This document shows positions 18,439 through 28,354 of a DNA stretch of 64,000 bases, piece after piece; position 1 is the first letter of the stretch; every line of letters starts with the position of its first letter. The notes beneath the pieces were generated by a model. The model had not been told where the DNA came from and did no database searches. It was given only the letters and a program-made list of their open reading frames with translations. This stretch comes from Pseudoalteromonas sp. MMG007. GTDB lineage: Bacteria; Pseudomonadota; Gammaproteobacteria; Enterobacterales; Alteromonadaceae. The position numbers were made by a program, and so were the translations under genes. The stretch lies in NCBI RefSeq assembly GCF_018100985.1, contig NZ_JAGJEI010000005.1:161796-225795 (forward strand). The letters are read 5' to 3'.

Positions 18439-19224
18439 ATGCGTAATTACCCCAATAGATTAAAACGAGGCTTTACCCGCCAAGGCCCTGACTATCGTTT
18501 TGATGACCAAGTCGACTTTAGCGACATAAGAAACACGTTTGGATTTAGATCTATGGTGGTGGGTAAATGGGTAACCAAAGAAGAGCGCTTTATTAGTGCT
18601 AATTTAATTTACGATGCCCTCGCGGATCTTGCGCAAATATTGCATTTACCGCCCAAAGCAATTGGCCTTCGCGGTAAACTTAATTTTGCATTTGGCCACG
18701 GCGGGCAAAAAGGTGTGCAAGCACATTATAATGCCGCCGACCAAACGCTTGCTCTTGCAAAAAATGCCGGTGGCGGCGCATTAGCCCATGAATGGTTTCA
18801 TGCATTTGATCATCATATAAGCGAGCATTTATTTGCAGCAAAACCTCGCTTTGGTTTTGCATCAAAGCTTTGGCTTTCAAACACACCTAATTTATCGCAC
18901 CCACTTAATAATGCGCTTAACGACTTTTACAAAAACGTATTTTTAGATATAAATGGGGAAGATGCGAATGAATTTGTACAAATGTGCATAAAACACGACC
19001 AAGCGCATAACATGAACTACATGAGCATGCCTGAGGAATTAGCAGCGCGCTGCTTTGAAGCCTGCATAGATGCCCACAGCACTATTCAAAATAGCTTTTT
19101 GGTCAGTGGCTTAAAAAGCAGTAATTTAATATACCCAAATGCTCAGCATATTAATAAAACAAATAAAGCGCTTAACCGTTATTTTGAACTACTGGGCTAT
19201 GCGCTTCATAAAATTGACGAGTAA
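18439..19224 (+). CDS. CLCA_X-type protein with LPD1-like HEWFH motif
   Basis: A 261-residue cytoplasmic protein. The segments FGFRSMVVGKWVTKEER, YDALADLAQILHLPPKAIGLRGKLNFAFGHGG and GGGALAHEWFHAFDHH resemble the LPD1 domain known from large polyvalent proteins of phages and conjugative elements. Here the domain stands alone, which fits the CLCA_X family name. HEWFH looks like a zinc-metallopeptidase HExxH motif; activity is inferred, not shown. It sits right behind the DTW gene and converges with dcd. Confidence 0.65.
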   Translation: MRNYPNRLKRGFTRQGPDYRFDDQVDFSDIRNTFGFRSMVVGKWVTKEERFISANLIYDALADLAQILHLPPKAIGLRGKLNFAFGHGGQKGVQAHYNAADQTLALAKNAGGGALAHEWFHAFDHHISEHLFAAKPRFGFASKLWLSNTPNLSHPLNNALNDFYKNVFLDINGEDANEFVQMCIKHDQAHNMNYMSMPEELAARCFEACIDAHSTIQNSFLVSGLKSSNLIYPNAQHINKTNKALNRYFELLGYALHKIDE

Positions 19225-19240
19225 TGTCTATATTAGGCGG

Positions 19241-19825
19241 TTATTTATCATCACTAATACGGCTTGCTACCGCACTGCTTTGATCTTTATATTTTGCATC
19301 TTTACGAATGTTGTATGGGTTTTCGCACGGGCCTGAGAGCATTTCAAAACTCATAGCACCAATTTTCATCATTGGGCGCAGCGCTAGTGGTAGCTTACCT
19401 GAGTTATAAAATTCTAAAACAATATTGCCGCTCCAACCTGGGTCGATTCTGTGCGCTGTTACATGCACCATTAAACCTAAGCGAGCAAGCGATGAACGCC
19501 CGTCTAACCAGCCTACTATATCAGCAGGTAATGTTACTTTTTCATGGGTTATGGCCAGCGCAAGCTCACCTGGGTGCAAAAAGAAAGCTTCGCCATCGGC
19601 AAGCTCTATCTCTTCACTCATTATTGATTCCATGGCTTTATTTAGCTGATCTTTAGGGCCGCTTAAGTCTACGTACGCTGCATTGTGTGCGTTAAAAGTT
19701 CTAAACTTATTCCCCAAACGTAAGTCTGCTGTAACACCCGAAATCATTTCGCTCGTTGGCGCAGGCTCAATAACAATACGGCCGTCATTTAAGTATTCTT
19801 TAATATGTGTGTCTGAAAGTCTCAT
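19241..19825 (-). CDS. dcd: dCTP deaminase
   Basis: A 194-residue enzyme that deaminates dCTP to dUTP, feeding dTMP synthesis. The family core is visible: [10 protein letters not shown] and [22 protein letters not shown], with the catalytic glutamate in LEFYN, and the C-terminal GAMSFEML. Length matches the E. coli enzyme. It starts two bases after the stop of mrp, so mrp-dcd form an operon, as in related genera. Confidence 0.95.
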   Translation of the reverse strand: MRLSDTHIKEYLNDGRIVIEPAPTSEMISGVTADLRLGNKFRTFNAHNAAYVDLSGPKDQLNKAMESIMSEEIELADGEAFFLHPGELALAITHEKVTLPADIVGWLDGRSSLARLGLMVHVTAHRIDPGWSGNIVLEFYNSGKLPLALRPMMKIGAMSFEMLSGPCENPYNIRKDAKYKDQSSAVASRISDDK

Positions 19826-19827
19826 TT

Positions 19828-20904
19828 TTAATCTTCTGTAATCACAATTTCAATCGCATTGTGGTGCTGTTGATAGTAAAGCGTGCTGGCCATTAGCCTC
19901 GCTGCTGCGCTGTATGTTTTACTTATTGCGGCGTTGTTATCGCTAGCAATAAGTTTACCTTGCTCAGAATATTCACGAATATCTGTCGCTAGTGGTATAT
20001 GGCTTAGTATTGGAACGCCATGTTTGTGAGCAAGCTTTTCTGCGCCGTCTTTGCCAAATACATGGTTTGCTTCACCACAGTGAGTACAAATGTAATGGCT
20101 CATGTTTTCAATTAAGCCTAGCACCGGTACGTTTACTTTATTAAACATAGCTATGCCCTTTTGCGCATCGGCTAGGGCTAAATCTTGTGGGGTCGTTACA
20201 ATCACAGTACCACTTGAAGGCACCTTTTGGCTCATAGTCAATTGTATATCACCCGTGCCCGGTGGCATATCTACAATTAAATAATCAAGTTCACCCCAGT
20301 CAGTTTCGTTTAATAATTGGCTAAGTGCGCCCGATGCCATTGGCCCTCGCCACACTGTTGCGTCATCACTTGGCACTAAAAAACCGATTGATTGGGCTTT
20401 AATACCGTTGGCATCAAAAGGCTGAAGGAGTTTGTTATCTTTGGTTTGTGGCTCTGCGCCCACAAGCCCTAACAGCATAGGAATAGACGGCCCATAAATA
20501 TCAGCGTCTAAAATTCCTACTTTTGCGCCTTCATTTTTAAGCGCACCCGCTAAATTTACCGCAGTGGTTGATTTACCCACACCACCTTTACCCGAGGCAA
20601 TAAGCACAATGTGTTTAATGGCTTTAAATTTGGCAGGCTCTTTAATGCTAACCACAGATTCAATGACCACGGGCACGCTTAAGCTTTCACTTACATGCTG
20701 CTCAACAAGGGGCATTTCTGATTGCGCTGCAAATGGCAGTGTAAGTTTTATAAGTATTGATTTATCGTCGTTTTGAGAAACAGAATCAATGAAGCTTTCA
20801 TCAATACCCACGGCAAAAGCCGCGCTACGATACGCCGCTAAGGCAGTAATAATCGGTTGTTTTTGCACCGATTTAGAAGAGAATAGTTTCGACAGTCCAA
20901 ACAT
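19828..20904 (-). CDS. apbC: Iron-sulfur carrier protein Mrp/ApbC
   Basis: A 358-residue P-loop ATPase of the Mrp/NBP35 class that carries and delivers Fe-S clusters. A short MIP18-like N-terminal region is followed by the deviant Walker [10 protein letters not shown] around residue 110, [10 protein letters not shown], and DMPPGTGD. The CxxC motif CTHCG, which binds the bridging cluster at the dimer interface, lies at about residue 275. It is divergent from metG, the same arrangement as in E. coli. dcd follows after two bases. Confidence 0.93.
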   Translation of the reverse strand: MFGLSKLFSSKSVQKQPIITALAAYRSAAFAVGIDESFIDSVSQNDDKSILIKLTLPFAAQSEMPLVEQHVSESLSVPVVIESVVSIKEPAKFKAIKHIVLIASGKGGVGKSTTAVNLAGALKNEGAKVGILDADIYGPSIPMLLGLVGAEPQTKDNKLLQPFDANGIKAQSIGFLVPSDDATVWRGPMASGALSQLLNETDWGELDYLIVDMPPGTGDIQLTMSQKVPSSGTVIVTTPQDLALADAQKGIAMFNKVNVPVLGLIENMSHYICTHCGEANHVFGKDGAEKLAHKHGVPILSHIPLATDIREYSEQGKLIASDNNAAISKTYSAAARLMASTLYYQQHHNAIEIVITED

Positions 20905-21091
20905 AGCAATTAAATAGCGTTTCTTTGATGAAAAGTGCCACGGAATTATGTAACATTCAGGGCATTAACACCAGTCAATTAATAAAAATCCATAAGCTGT
21001 GCGCACTCTTGTCCTATAGCTTGTAGATAAATTACTGATAATCTCCATTTTCACTATTAAAATGATGAGTTATCCTCAATTCGGAATGATT

Positions 21092-23113
21092 ATGACGCAG
21101 CGAAAGATCCTGATTACCAGCGCATTACCTTATGCTAATGGCCCTACTCACTTAGGCCATTTATTGGAATACATTCAAACTGATATTTGGTCACGTTTTC
21201 AAAAGCTACAAGGCCATGAAGCATATTATGTTTGTGCCGACGATGCTCACGGCACGCCAATTATGCTAAATGCGCAAAAGCAAGGGATCACGCCTGAAGA
21301 AATGGTTAAAAATGTAAGCATTGAACGCCAGCGCGACTTTGCCGACTTCAACATTAAGTTTGATAACTACCACAGCACGCACAGCCAAGAAAACAAAGAA
21401 TTTAGCGAACTTATTTATAACCGTCTAAACGATGCCGGTCATATTAAAAAGCACACTATTTCGCAATTGTTCGACCCTGAAAAAGGCATATTTTTACCCG
21501 ATCGCTTTGTAACCGGAACTTGTCCAACGTGTAAGTCTGAAAACCAAAATGGCGACAGCTGTGATTCGTGTGGTGCAACTTACAGCCCAACAGAGCTAAT
21601 CAACCCACGCTCTGTTATGTCGGGTGCTGAGCCTATTTTAAAAGATTCAGAGCATTACTTTTTTGACTTACCCGCATTTGAAGGCATGTTAAAAGAGTGG
21701 TTACACTCAGGTACTATTCAACAAGAAATGGCTAACAAGCTAGATGAATGGTTCACTGATGGCCTGCAACAATGGGATATTAGCCGTGATGCGCCTTACT
21801 TTGGTTTTGAAATTCCAAATGCACCAGGCAAATATTTCTACGTTTGGCTAGATGCGCCAATTGGTTACATGGCCAGCTTTAAAAACCTGTGTGACACAAA
21901 AGGCATCGACTTTGATGCGTTTTGGGCTGAAGGCTCAGACGCAGAGCTTTATCACTTTATTGGTAAAGACATTATTTACTTCCACAGTTTATTTTGGCCA
22001 GCCATGCTAGAAGGCGCTAATTTTAGAAAGCCTACAAACGTATTTGCACACGGTTTTGTAACCGTAAATGGCGAAAAAATGTCTAAATCTAAGGGTACGT
22101 TTATTAAAGCGCGTACTTATTTAGATAACCTAAACCCAGAGTATCTTCGTTATTACTACGCAGCTAAATTAAACAGCGGTATTATTGACCTTGATTTAAA
22201 TCTAGAAGACTTTGCACAACGTGTAAATTCAGACCTAGTAGGTAAAGTGGTAAACATAGCGAGCCGTTGTGCCGGCTTTATTACTAAAAAGTTTGATGGC
22301 AAGCTAAGTAGCACTATTATGCAGCCAGAACTACTTGAAGAGTTTCAAGCAGCTGCACCAAGTATTACTGCCCATTACGAGAACCGCGAATACAGCCGTG
22401 CAATTCGTGAAATTATGGCCCTTGCCGACAAAGCAAACCAATTCATTGATGCAGCAGCGCCATGGGTATTAATTAAAGACGAAGCAAAACAACAAGAAGC
22501 ACACGAAGTATGTTCGCTTGGACTTAACTTATTCCGCGTGTTAATTACTTATTTAAAACCTGTATTACCAGGTATGGCTGCAAATGTAGAAGCCTTTTTA
22601 AATGACGACCTAGCATGGGATGGTGTTCAAAATGCACTAGTAAACCACCCTATTAATAAGTTTAAGCCGTTAATGCAACGCGTAGAAATGGATAAAGTAA
22701 ATAAAATGGTTGAAGAATCAAAAGAAAGCCTTGAGTCAAAAGTAACAATTGACCCAAATAGCCCACTTGCAAAAGAGCCAATTAGCGATGAAATTGAGTT
22801 TGATGACTTTGCAAAAGTAGATTTACGCGTAGCTAAAATTGCAAAAGCAGAACACGTTGAAGGCGCCGACAAACTACTTAAGCTAACGCTTGATTTAGGC
22901 GGCGAAACTCGCCAAGTGTTTGCGGGTATTAAATCAGCTTACGCACCAGAGGATATCGAAGGTAAGCTTACAGTAATGGTTGCAAACCTTAAGCCACGTA
23001 AAATGCGTTTTGGTATGTCTGAGGGCATGGTACTAGCCGCAGGCCCTGGCGGTAAAGAAATCTACATTCTTAACCCAGACGATGGCTCAGAGCCTGGTAT
23101 GCGTGTAATGTAA
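21092..23113 (+). CDS. metG: Methionyl-tRNA synthetase
   Basis: A 673-residue class I synthetase charging tRNA-Met. The HIGH-type motif is [12 protein letters not shown]; the KMSKS motif is present as KMSKSKGT. The zinc knuckle [17 protein letters not shown] lies near residue 145. The C-terminal domain of about 110 residues ([14 protein letters not shown]) is the tRNA-binding dimerisation module. I chose ATG 21092 ([17 protein letters not shown]) from family N-termini and the GGA nine bases upstream. Earlier in-frame ATGs at 21062, 21065 and 21086 exist. It ends at a clear terminator. Confidence 0.95.
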   Translation: MTQRKILITSALPYANGPTHLGHLLEYIQTDIWSRFQKLQGHEAYYVCADDAHGTPIMLNAQKQGITPEEMVKNVSIERQRDFADFNIKFDNYHSTHSQENKEFSELIYNRLNDAGHIKKHTISQLFDPEKGIFLPDRFVTGTCPTCKSENQNGDSCDSCGATYSPTELINPRSVMSGAEPILKDSEHYFFDLPAFEGMLKEWLHSGTIQQEMANKLDEWFTDGLQQWDISRDAPYFGFEIPNAPGKYFYVWLDAPIGYMASFKNLCDTKGIDFDAFWAEGSDAELYHFIGKDIIYFHSLFWPAMLEGANFRKPTNVFAHGFVTVNGEKMSKSKGTFIKARTYLDNLNPEYLRYYYAAKLNSGIIDLDLNLEDFAQRVNSDLVGKVVNIASRCAGFITKKFDGKLSSTIMQPELLEEFQAAAPSITAHYENREYSRAIREIMALADKANQFIDAAAPWVLIKDEAKQQEAHEVCSLGLNLFRVLITYLKPVLPGMAANVEAFLNDDLAWDGVQNALVNHPINKFKPLMQRVEMDKVNKMVEESKESLESKVTIDPNSPLAKEPISDEIEFDDFAKVDLRVAKIAKAEHVEGADKLLKLTLDLGGETRQVFAGIKSAYAPEDIEGKLTVMVANLKPRKMRFGMSEGMVLAAGPGGKEIYILNPDDGSEPGMRVM

Positions 23114-23128
23114 TTTAATACTTAAAAT

Positions 23129-23155
23129 AAACCGCTGATATCAGCGGTTTTTTTA
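23129..23155 (+). terminator. Terminator of metG
   Basis: AAACCGCTGA and TCAGCGGTTT arms pair perfectly around a two-base centre and are followed by a T-run. Confidence 0.9.
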
Positions 23156-23274
23156 TAATTAAAAAGCGTCTATACGTATAACTTTTCATTAAATAATGTG
23201 AATTAAAATTATGAGCCAAATTTTGGATAACAACAGAGCAAAAATAAGCAACTAAATAAAGCTGCATAATTTAC

Positions 23275-23643
23275 TTGTCATATTTCGCCAATAGCAGCAA
23301 ATCGGTTGTCGAACTCGCCCACCAGCACGGGTTACCCGTACTAATGGGCGCGCTCACACCTACCGATGTAGCAAATGCAATTGAATATAACGCTGATATT
23401 ATTAAGGTTTTCCCTGCAGGCAGTATGGGCGTTGGTTACTTTATAACATTAAAAGGCCCATTTTCAGAGGCAAAACTAATGCCTGTTGGCGGTGTTAATT
23501 TAGATAATTTATCACAATGGTTTGAAGCAGACGCTTGCGGCGCTGCAGTCAGTGGCGATTTTTGTAAGGTATTAAATACTGAACAAGAACGTAGTGACCT
23601 TACCAAGCTTGTAAAAAAATATATAAGTAAACTGCCTAAATAG
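23275..23643 (+). pseudogene. Remnant of a KDPG/KDPGal aldolase
   Basis: The translated 122 residues match only the C-terminal half of a 2-dehydro-3-deoxy-phosphogluconate (or -galactonate) aldolase: GLPVLMGALTPTDV, the Schiff-base lysine in IIKVFPAGSMG, and MPVGGVNLDN. A full enzyme has about 205 residues. The N-terminal half of the barrel, which supplies a catalytic glutamate, is missing. The frame opens only at a TTG. A 14-codon frame at 23211-23255 (ATG, MSQILDNNRAK) may be what remains of the start, in another reading frame. The fragment is unlikely to fold into an active barrel. It converges with lepB. Confidence 0.7.
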
Positions 23644-23651
23644 GCAGTTTA
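23628..23651. terminator. Bidirectional terminator between aldolase remnant and signal peptidase
   Basis: TAAACTGCCTA and TAGGCAGTTTA arms pair perfectly with a two-base loop and overlap the aldolase stop codon. The sequence symmetry allows use from both strands; the T-run is short. Confidence 0.6.
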
Positions 23652-23678
23652 CTTTAACTATAAAGTTAATCATCTTTT

Positions 23679-24329
23679 TTAATTGAGCTTTTTCAATACG
23701 CGGTTTTTTCTGGGTAGGTAATAGTTATCGTAATCAAGAGACACTATAACGCGCTCTGCTTTTCCTAATAACTCATCACGCGGAATTAAACCAATTACAC
23801 GCGAGTCAGCGCTATTGTCGCGGTTATCGCCCATTGCTAAGTAATAATCATCAGGAATTGTAATTGCATCAAACCCTGATAAACGTGAAGGAATATTTGC
23901 CACTCTTATCGAATGCTCTAGCCCGTTCAAATTTTCAATTTTATCAAGCGAGTCTATGTTGCTTCGTTGATCTGCATAATTAAGCTTTTGACCATTAATA
24001 ATGAGCTCATTGTTTTCAAGCGCGACTGTATCGCCAGGTATGCCTATTACGCGCTTAATTAACCGATTGTCAGCTGCTTGTGAGTCAAATACAATAATAT
24101 CGCCAGTTTGTGGGTCTGCTAATTTTAATAGCTTAATATGAGTGAACGGCACACGAATGTCGTAGGCCATTTTATCTGTTAAAATTCTGTCGCCTTCTTG
24201 AATAGTCGGCTTCATTGAGCCTGTAGGTACTTCGTACCAATCAGCTACCGCACTCCTGAACACACTCATCAGTGCAATGAAGACGATGAGAGAACGGTTA
24301 TTTTTCCAAAACTTATAAACGAGTTTCAT
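23679..24329 (-). CDS. lepB: Signal peptidase I (short paralog)
   Basis: A 216-residue type I signal peptidase anchored by one N-terminal membrane segment (about residues 13-29). The catalytic serine is S38 in PTGSMKPT and the general-base lysine K92 in RLIKRVIG; the box GDNRDNSADSR is also present. It is shorter than the E. coli enzyme (324 residues) and not linked to lepA-rnc, so it is probably a second copy with a narrower set of substrates (inference). It is monocistronic. Confidence 0.85.
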   Translation of the reverse strand: MKLVYKFWKNNRSLIVFIALMSVFRSAVADWYEVPTGSMKPTIQEGDRILTDKMAYDIRVPFTHIKLLKLADPQTGDIIVFDSQAADNRLIKRVIGIPGDTVALENNELIINGQKLNYADQRSNIDSLDKIENLNGLEHSIRVANIPSRLSGFDAITIPDDYYLAMGDNRDNSADSRVIGLIPRDELLGKAERVIVSLDYDNYYLPRKNRVLKKLN

Positions 24330-24461
24330 ATCTATTCCCTTTACTTGAACAAGTCTCTAATTGAGTAAGTCATTATATGACTTAATTACTTCGCTGCAGT
24401 TCAATTAAGGATGTAACAAAACATGTTTACACCTAATTTTAAATGATCGATTAAATTTAAG

Positions 24462-24490
24462 GCCCGTAACAGTTAATGAAACCAACGGGC
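24462..24490 (+). promoter_or_regulatory. 5'-UTR hairpin of the fasciclin gene
   Basis: GCCCGT and ACGGGC arms, 17 bases apart, lie just upstream of the strong AAGGAG site. Role unknown. Confidence 0.35.
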
Positions 24491-24511
24491 ATTAACTTAA
24501 AGGAGATTAAC

Positions 24512-25012
24512 ATGTTTAAGAAAATTACTACTGCATTATTGTTAACCACTGCAAGCTTTGGATTTTCTACAATGGCTTATGCTGATCATCATGGTATGAA
24601 AAAAGATGTTGTCGAAGTAGCCGTAGAAAATGGCTCGTTCACTACTCTTGTTGCTGCTGTTAAAGCCGCAGGTTTAGTTGAAACACTGCAAGGTAAAGGA
24701 CCGTTTACTATATTTGCACCAACGGATGCTGCATTTTCTAAGTTACCTGAAGGCACAGTCGAAATGCTACTCAAGCCTGAAAACAAAGATAAGCTAACGG
24801 CGGTACTAACTTACCACGTAGTGTCTGGAAAAGTGATGGCGGCCGATGTAATGAAGGTAGATAGTGCGAAAACACTACAAGGCCAATCCGTTATGGTTAA
24901 AGCCAACAGCATGGGCGTAATGATAAATGACGCCAAAGTTGTAAAAGCTGATGTAAAAGCAAGCAACGGCGTGATCCATGTAATCGACACCGTACTTCTG
25001 CCAAAAGAGTAA
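24512..25012 (+). CDS. Secreted fasciclin (FAS1) domain protein
   Basis: A 166-residue exported protein. The signal peptide ends at AYA-DHH. One complete FAS1 domain follows: FTTLVAAVKAAGLVETLQGKGPFTIFAPTDAAF, the YHVV box, and the C-terminal NGVIHVIDTVLLP motif. FAS1 domains mediate adhesion; single-domain bacterial proteins of this kind are common and their ligand is usually unknown. I chose ATG 24512 because AAGGAGA lies eight bases upstream; an upstream in-frame ATG at 24476 lacks such a site. It ends at a shared terminator. Confidence 0.88.
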   Translation: MFKKITTALLLTTASFGFSTMAYADHHGMKKDVVEVAVENGSFTTLVAAVKAAGLVETLQGKGPFTIFAPTDAAFSKLPEGTVEMLLKPENKDKLTAVLTYHVVSGKVMAADVMKVDSAKTLQGQSVMVKANSMGVMINDAKVVKADVKASNGVIHVIDTVLLPKE

Positions 25013-25032
25013 GTGTGTAGAATCAACCAAAT

Positions 25033-25066
25033 AAAAAAAGCATAAGCGAACACTTATGCTTTTTTC
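25033..25066. terminator. Bidirectional terminator
   Basis: AGCATAAG and CTTATGCT arms, 6-base loop, A-run on the left and T-run on the right. It serves the fasciclin gene and the DUF2999 gene, which converge here. Confidence 0.88.
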
Positions 25067-25082
25067 TATATAGTACAACAAG

Positions 25083-25334
25083 TTATTGATTTAGTTTTTC
25101 TTTAGCTTCTTTTACTTTTTCAAAATCTAATCCAAGTTCGTCAGTTGCCTCTTTAATAAGATGCGGTTGAGTCATTACCACGGCCATTAATTGCTGTAGC
25201 TTCTCAGGTGGAATACCAAGCTCTTGTACTAATGCCATTGCCATCATTGGATTTTGAGTAAAGGCTTCAAACAATGCTTTTACTTTTTCGTCGCTTACAT
25301 TGTGCTCTTTAAGTATTGCTAGTATTGGGTTCAT
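25083..25334 (-). CDS. DUF2999 family protein
   Basis: An 83-residue, highly helical cytoplasmic protein (MNPILAILKEHNVSDEKV...). It matches my memory of the DUF2999 family found in Vibrio and Alteromonadales. No function is known. The pattern of short amphipathic helices, with QNPMMAMALVQELG and the LQQLMAVVMTQP segment, suggests a helical bundle. It is alone on its strand between the fasciclin terminator and the quinone reductase. Confidence 0.75.
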   Translation of the reverse strand: MNPILAILKEHNVSDEKVKALFEAFTQNPMMAMALVQELGIPPEKLQQLMAVVMTQPHLIKEATDELGLDFEKVKEAKEKLNQ

Positions 25335-25437
25335 TTTTAACCTTGTGTGTTTTATACATATTTTATATTTACTAAATTATATTAGCTGAGCCATGCATTA
25401 ACAACGTCAACACACGTCTCAGTGTTACATCTCACGG

Positions 25438-26400
25438 TTATTCTACAAGTAATACCACTTTACCCGCGTTTTCATTACGCTCTAATATAGCGTGCGCTTC
25501 ATTTGCATCGTTCCAAGGGAGTGTTTTATACACGTTAAAGTCGTATTTTTTAGCGGCAATATCATTATAAAAACGTGCCACTAAGTCATCGCGCACTTTG
25601 CGCTTAAACTCAATACTGCGATTTCTGAGCGTTGAGGCATGAAAGGAAATACGCTTTTGTAAAAGTGCCGCAAAATCAACCTCTGCAAAGCGCCCATCTA
25701 AAAAGGCAAGCATAACAATTTGACAATCAATCGCTGCAATGGCGGCATTTTTATTTAAGTAACTACCTGAAACAGGATCTACAATTACATTAGCTGTTAA
25801 CTCATTTGCTTTCATATATTCTACAAAGTCAGTGGTTTTGTAGTTAATTGCATGATCAGCACCGAGTTCTTTTGCGTGTTGGCATTTATCATCTGTGCCT
25901 GCGGTGATCACCACCGTAGCTCCAGCACTTTTAGCCATTTGAATAGCTGCACCGCCTACACCACTTGCCCCTGCATGTATTAGCGCTGTTTGGCCTTTTT
26001 GTAATTTACCGAGTTCAAACATGGCACCAAAAGCAGTTAAATACACTTCGCTAATGGCTGCCCCTTCAACCATGGTTAGCTCATCGGGTAATTCCATTAA
26101 TTGTTTGGCATCTACAGCAACATATTCACTATAAGCACCACCTGCGCATAAGCTAAAAATGCGTTTATTTAACCAGTTTTTGTCAACTTCGCTACCAAGC
26201 TCAACTACTGTGCCTGCGCACTCTAAACCTAAAATGGGGCTATCGCCCTCTGGCGCCGGATATTTACCTTGGCGCTGCATACAATCTGCACGGTTAACAC
26301 CTATTGCCGCAACTTTAACTAATACTTCATGGCTTTTTAAAACCGGTTTGTCGGTTTCACTCAATGCAAGGGTGCCACCCTCATGAGAAATATATTTCAT
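25438..26400 (-). CDS. NAD(P)H-quinone oxidoreductase, medium-chain dehydrogenase (PIG3-like)
   Basis: A 320-residue member of the zinc-independent MDR superfamily. The GroES-like half (residues 1-125: VAAIGVNRADCMQRQGKYP, LGLECAGTV) is followed by a Rossmann half with HAGASGVGGAAIQMAKSAGATVV. NRADCMQRQGKYP is typical of the quinone oxidoreductase / PIG3 branch. It probably reduces quinones or reactive carbonyls with NADPH. It lies upstream of the DUF2999 gene on the same strand, 103 bases apart. Confidence 0.85.
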   Translation of the reverse strand: MKYISHEGGTLALSETDKPVLKSHEVLVKVAAIGVNRADCMQRQGKYPAPEGDSPILGLECAGTVVELGSEVDKNWLNKRIFSLCAGGAYSEYVAVDAKQLMELPDELTMVEGAAISEVYLTAFGAMFELGKLQKGQTALIHAGASGVGGAAIQMAKSAGATVVITAGTDDKCQHAKELGADHAINYKTTDFVEYMKANELTANVIVDPVSGSYLNKNAAIAAIDCQIVMLAFLDGRFAEVDFAALLQKRISFHASTLRNRSIEFKRKVRDDLVARFYNDIAAKKYDFNVYKTLPWNDANEAHAILERNENAGKVVLLVE

Positions 26401-26461
26401 TGTTACTCCGTATTAAGTTTTTTAATAATTTATAATAATTAATAGATGGGGTTAGTTATTT

Positions 26462-28237
26462 TTATTTAAACCGCCAACTTTGTTTATACGGGTACACATC
26501 GGGCAAGTAACCTGCTTTTATTTGCTGTTGGCAACCTTGCCAAAATTCAGCTAAAAACAAATTACTGTGCAAATTATTAAAATGGTTAAACGCAGCGTCA
26601 TTTGCGCTAAAAAACACCTTAAATTGACTCGGGAATATATCATTTTCTGCTATATCAAAGTAAGTATTACTGCTTAACTCCTCAAGCGCATTTTGAGCAT
26701 TTGGCACGTCCCTAAAGTGACAATCGGTAAGTGGGCATATTTCATCATAATCGTAAAATACAACACGCCCCCAACGGGTTACACCAAAGTTTTTCATAAG
26801 CATATCGCCAGGAAATATATTGGCACCGGCAAGGTCTTTAATCGCTTTACCGTAGTCGTCCATAACTTGCTGTAATGCTTTGTTATTACAACTATTGATA
26901 TACAAGTTAAGTGGCGTCATTTTACGCTCTACATACACGTGCTTTAAAATAAGTGCCTTACCCGATATAACCATACTGCTGCCAATTTGCGCTTTCATTT
27001 GGTTAAGTAACTCGTCACTAAAGCGACTTAGGTCAAACGCTAAATACCTAAATTCGTGCGTATCTACCAAACGACCAACTCTATCGGCTTGTTTTACAAA
27101 GTTATACTTTTCTTTCACCTGTGCTTTAGTAGCTGTTTTTGGCGCGCTAAATTTGTCTTTTATTACTTTATAAACGTAGTCAAGCCCTTCAATAGTAAAT
27201 ACCAGCATGACCATCCCAGGGGTGCCAGGCGCTGCTATATATTTAAAATTAGCTGGGCTATTTTTAGTAGTATCAACCTTGTAACGGTAAAACTCTGTTT
27301 TTGCGTGCTTAATAAAACCAATGGCGTTAAATAACTCAAAGCGTTGTTTGTGCGGCATCAATACGCTCAAGTAATCTACATAACGCGCGGGCTTATCGGT
27401 ATCAACCATAAAATACGTGCGCGCAAAACCAAATAATAAACTTAATTGATCGGCGCCCATTATTACAGCATCAAGCTTTAGCCCCTCAGCGGTATTTAAA
27501 ATAGCGATAGAAAAAGGCATATTGTCGCCATTTTTAGCAATACAGCGCCCTATTAAATAACAGGCTTTATTTCTAAAAAATAATGAGTTGGCGTATTCTA
27601 TAAACCCGTCGTTTAAATTTATAAGCTCATACACCTGTTTGCATTGCTGCTTTGCACCTGCCATTAACGTTGTTTGCAATATTTGTAAGTCGGCGTCTAA
27701 GTGACTAAAAGGCACTCTAAATACTTGATTAGTAATAAGCGTTTTAACGGCGTTATTAAACCCGTTCTGTAGCGATACCCTGCTTACTAAGCTTTCATAA
27801 GAGCGTGGCTCACTGCGATACTTTGCTTTTAATACAAACAAATGCACGGTACGAATTTTTTTATCGTCCCAAATTGCGCCAAACGTTGAGTTAAAAAAGG
27901 TATGCGCAATGGGTTTGTTTTCGTGATTTTGTACCATATCGCCGTAAATATTTTTAGCTAATTGCCACGTTTGCGGGCAAGTGAGTTCAGCGTAAGCAAT
28001 AACTCGCACTGCTTCACTTACATTTTTTACCTCGCGCTCATACACTTGTAAACGCTCACGCATAGCGCTTTGTACATCATGGTATTTTTGTTGTTCAAAA
28101 CGGCTTTGTGCACCCAATGTAATATTTAAAAATTGCGAAAACATCGCTTCAAATCCAGCAAAAATAGATCGTGCAAGCTTACTGGCTACAACGTGCTGTA
28201 GCGCATTATTAGATTGATTTGTTAGCCTATTTTGCAT
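26462..28237 (-). CDS. aceK: Isocitrate dehydrogenase kinase/phosphatase
   Basis: A 591-residue bifunctional enzyme that phosphorylates and dephosphorylates the dimeric isocitrate dehydrogenase at the active-site serine, switching flux between the TCA cycle and the glyoxylate bypass. AceK hallmarks are visible: a regulatory N-terminal half, the nucleotide-binding loop AAPGTPGMVMLVFTI near residue 333, YVYKVIKDKF, and FGVTRWGRVVFYDYDEICPL around residue 490. It is not linked to aceBA here. A dimeric Icd with a conserved target serine lies 2.7 kb away. Confidence 0.95.
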   Translation of the reverse strand: MQNRLTNQSNNALQHVVASKLARSIFAGFEAMFSQFLNITLGAQSRFEQQKYHDVQSAMRERLQVYEREVKNVSEAVRVIAYAELTCPQTWQLAKNIYGDMVQNHENKPIAHTFFNSTFGAIWDDKKIRTVHLFVLKAKYRSEPRSYESLVSRVSLQNGFNNAVKTLITNQVFRVPFSHLDADLQILQTTLMAGAKQQCKQVYELINLNDGFIEYANSLFFRNKACYLIGRCIAKNGDNMPFSIAILNTAEGLKLDAVIMGADQLSLLFGFARTYFMVDTDKPARYVDYLSVLMPHKQRFELFNAIGFIKHAKTEFYRYKVDTTKNSPANFKYIAAPGTPGMVMLVFTIEGLDYVYKVIKDKFSAPKTATKAQVKEKYNFVKQADRVGRLVDTHEFRYLAFDLSRFSDELLNQMKAQIGSSMVISGKALILKHVYVERKMTPLNLYINSCNNKALQQVMDDYGKAIKDLAGANIFPGDMLMKNFGVTRWGRVVFYDYDEICPLTDCHFRDVPNAQNALEELSSNTYFDIAENDIFPSQFKVFFSANDAAFNHFNNLHSNLFLAEFWQGCQQQIKAGYLPDVYPYKQSWRFK

Positions 28238-28354
28238 AAATACAGCACTTATATTGATGCCAGTTATGGCGGTTATTTTTTATTAATTGTTTACACCTTA
28301 GCAAGCAGGCTTTAATTTAGATAATTAATAAAGCATATAATTTAAATTGATCAT

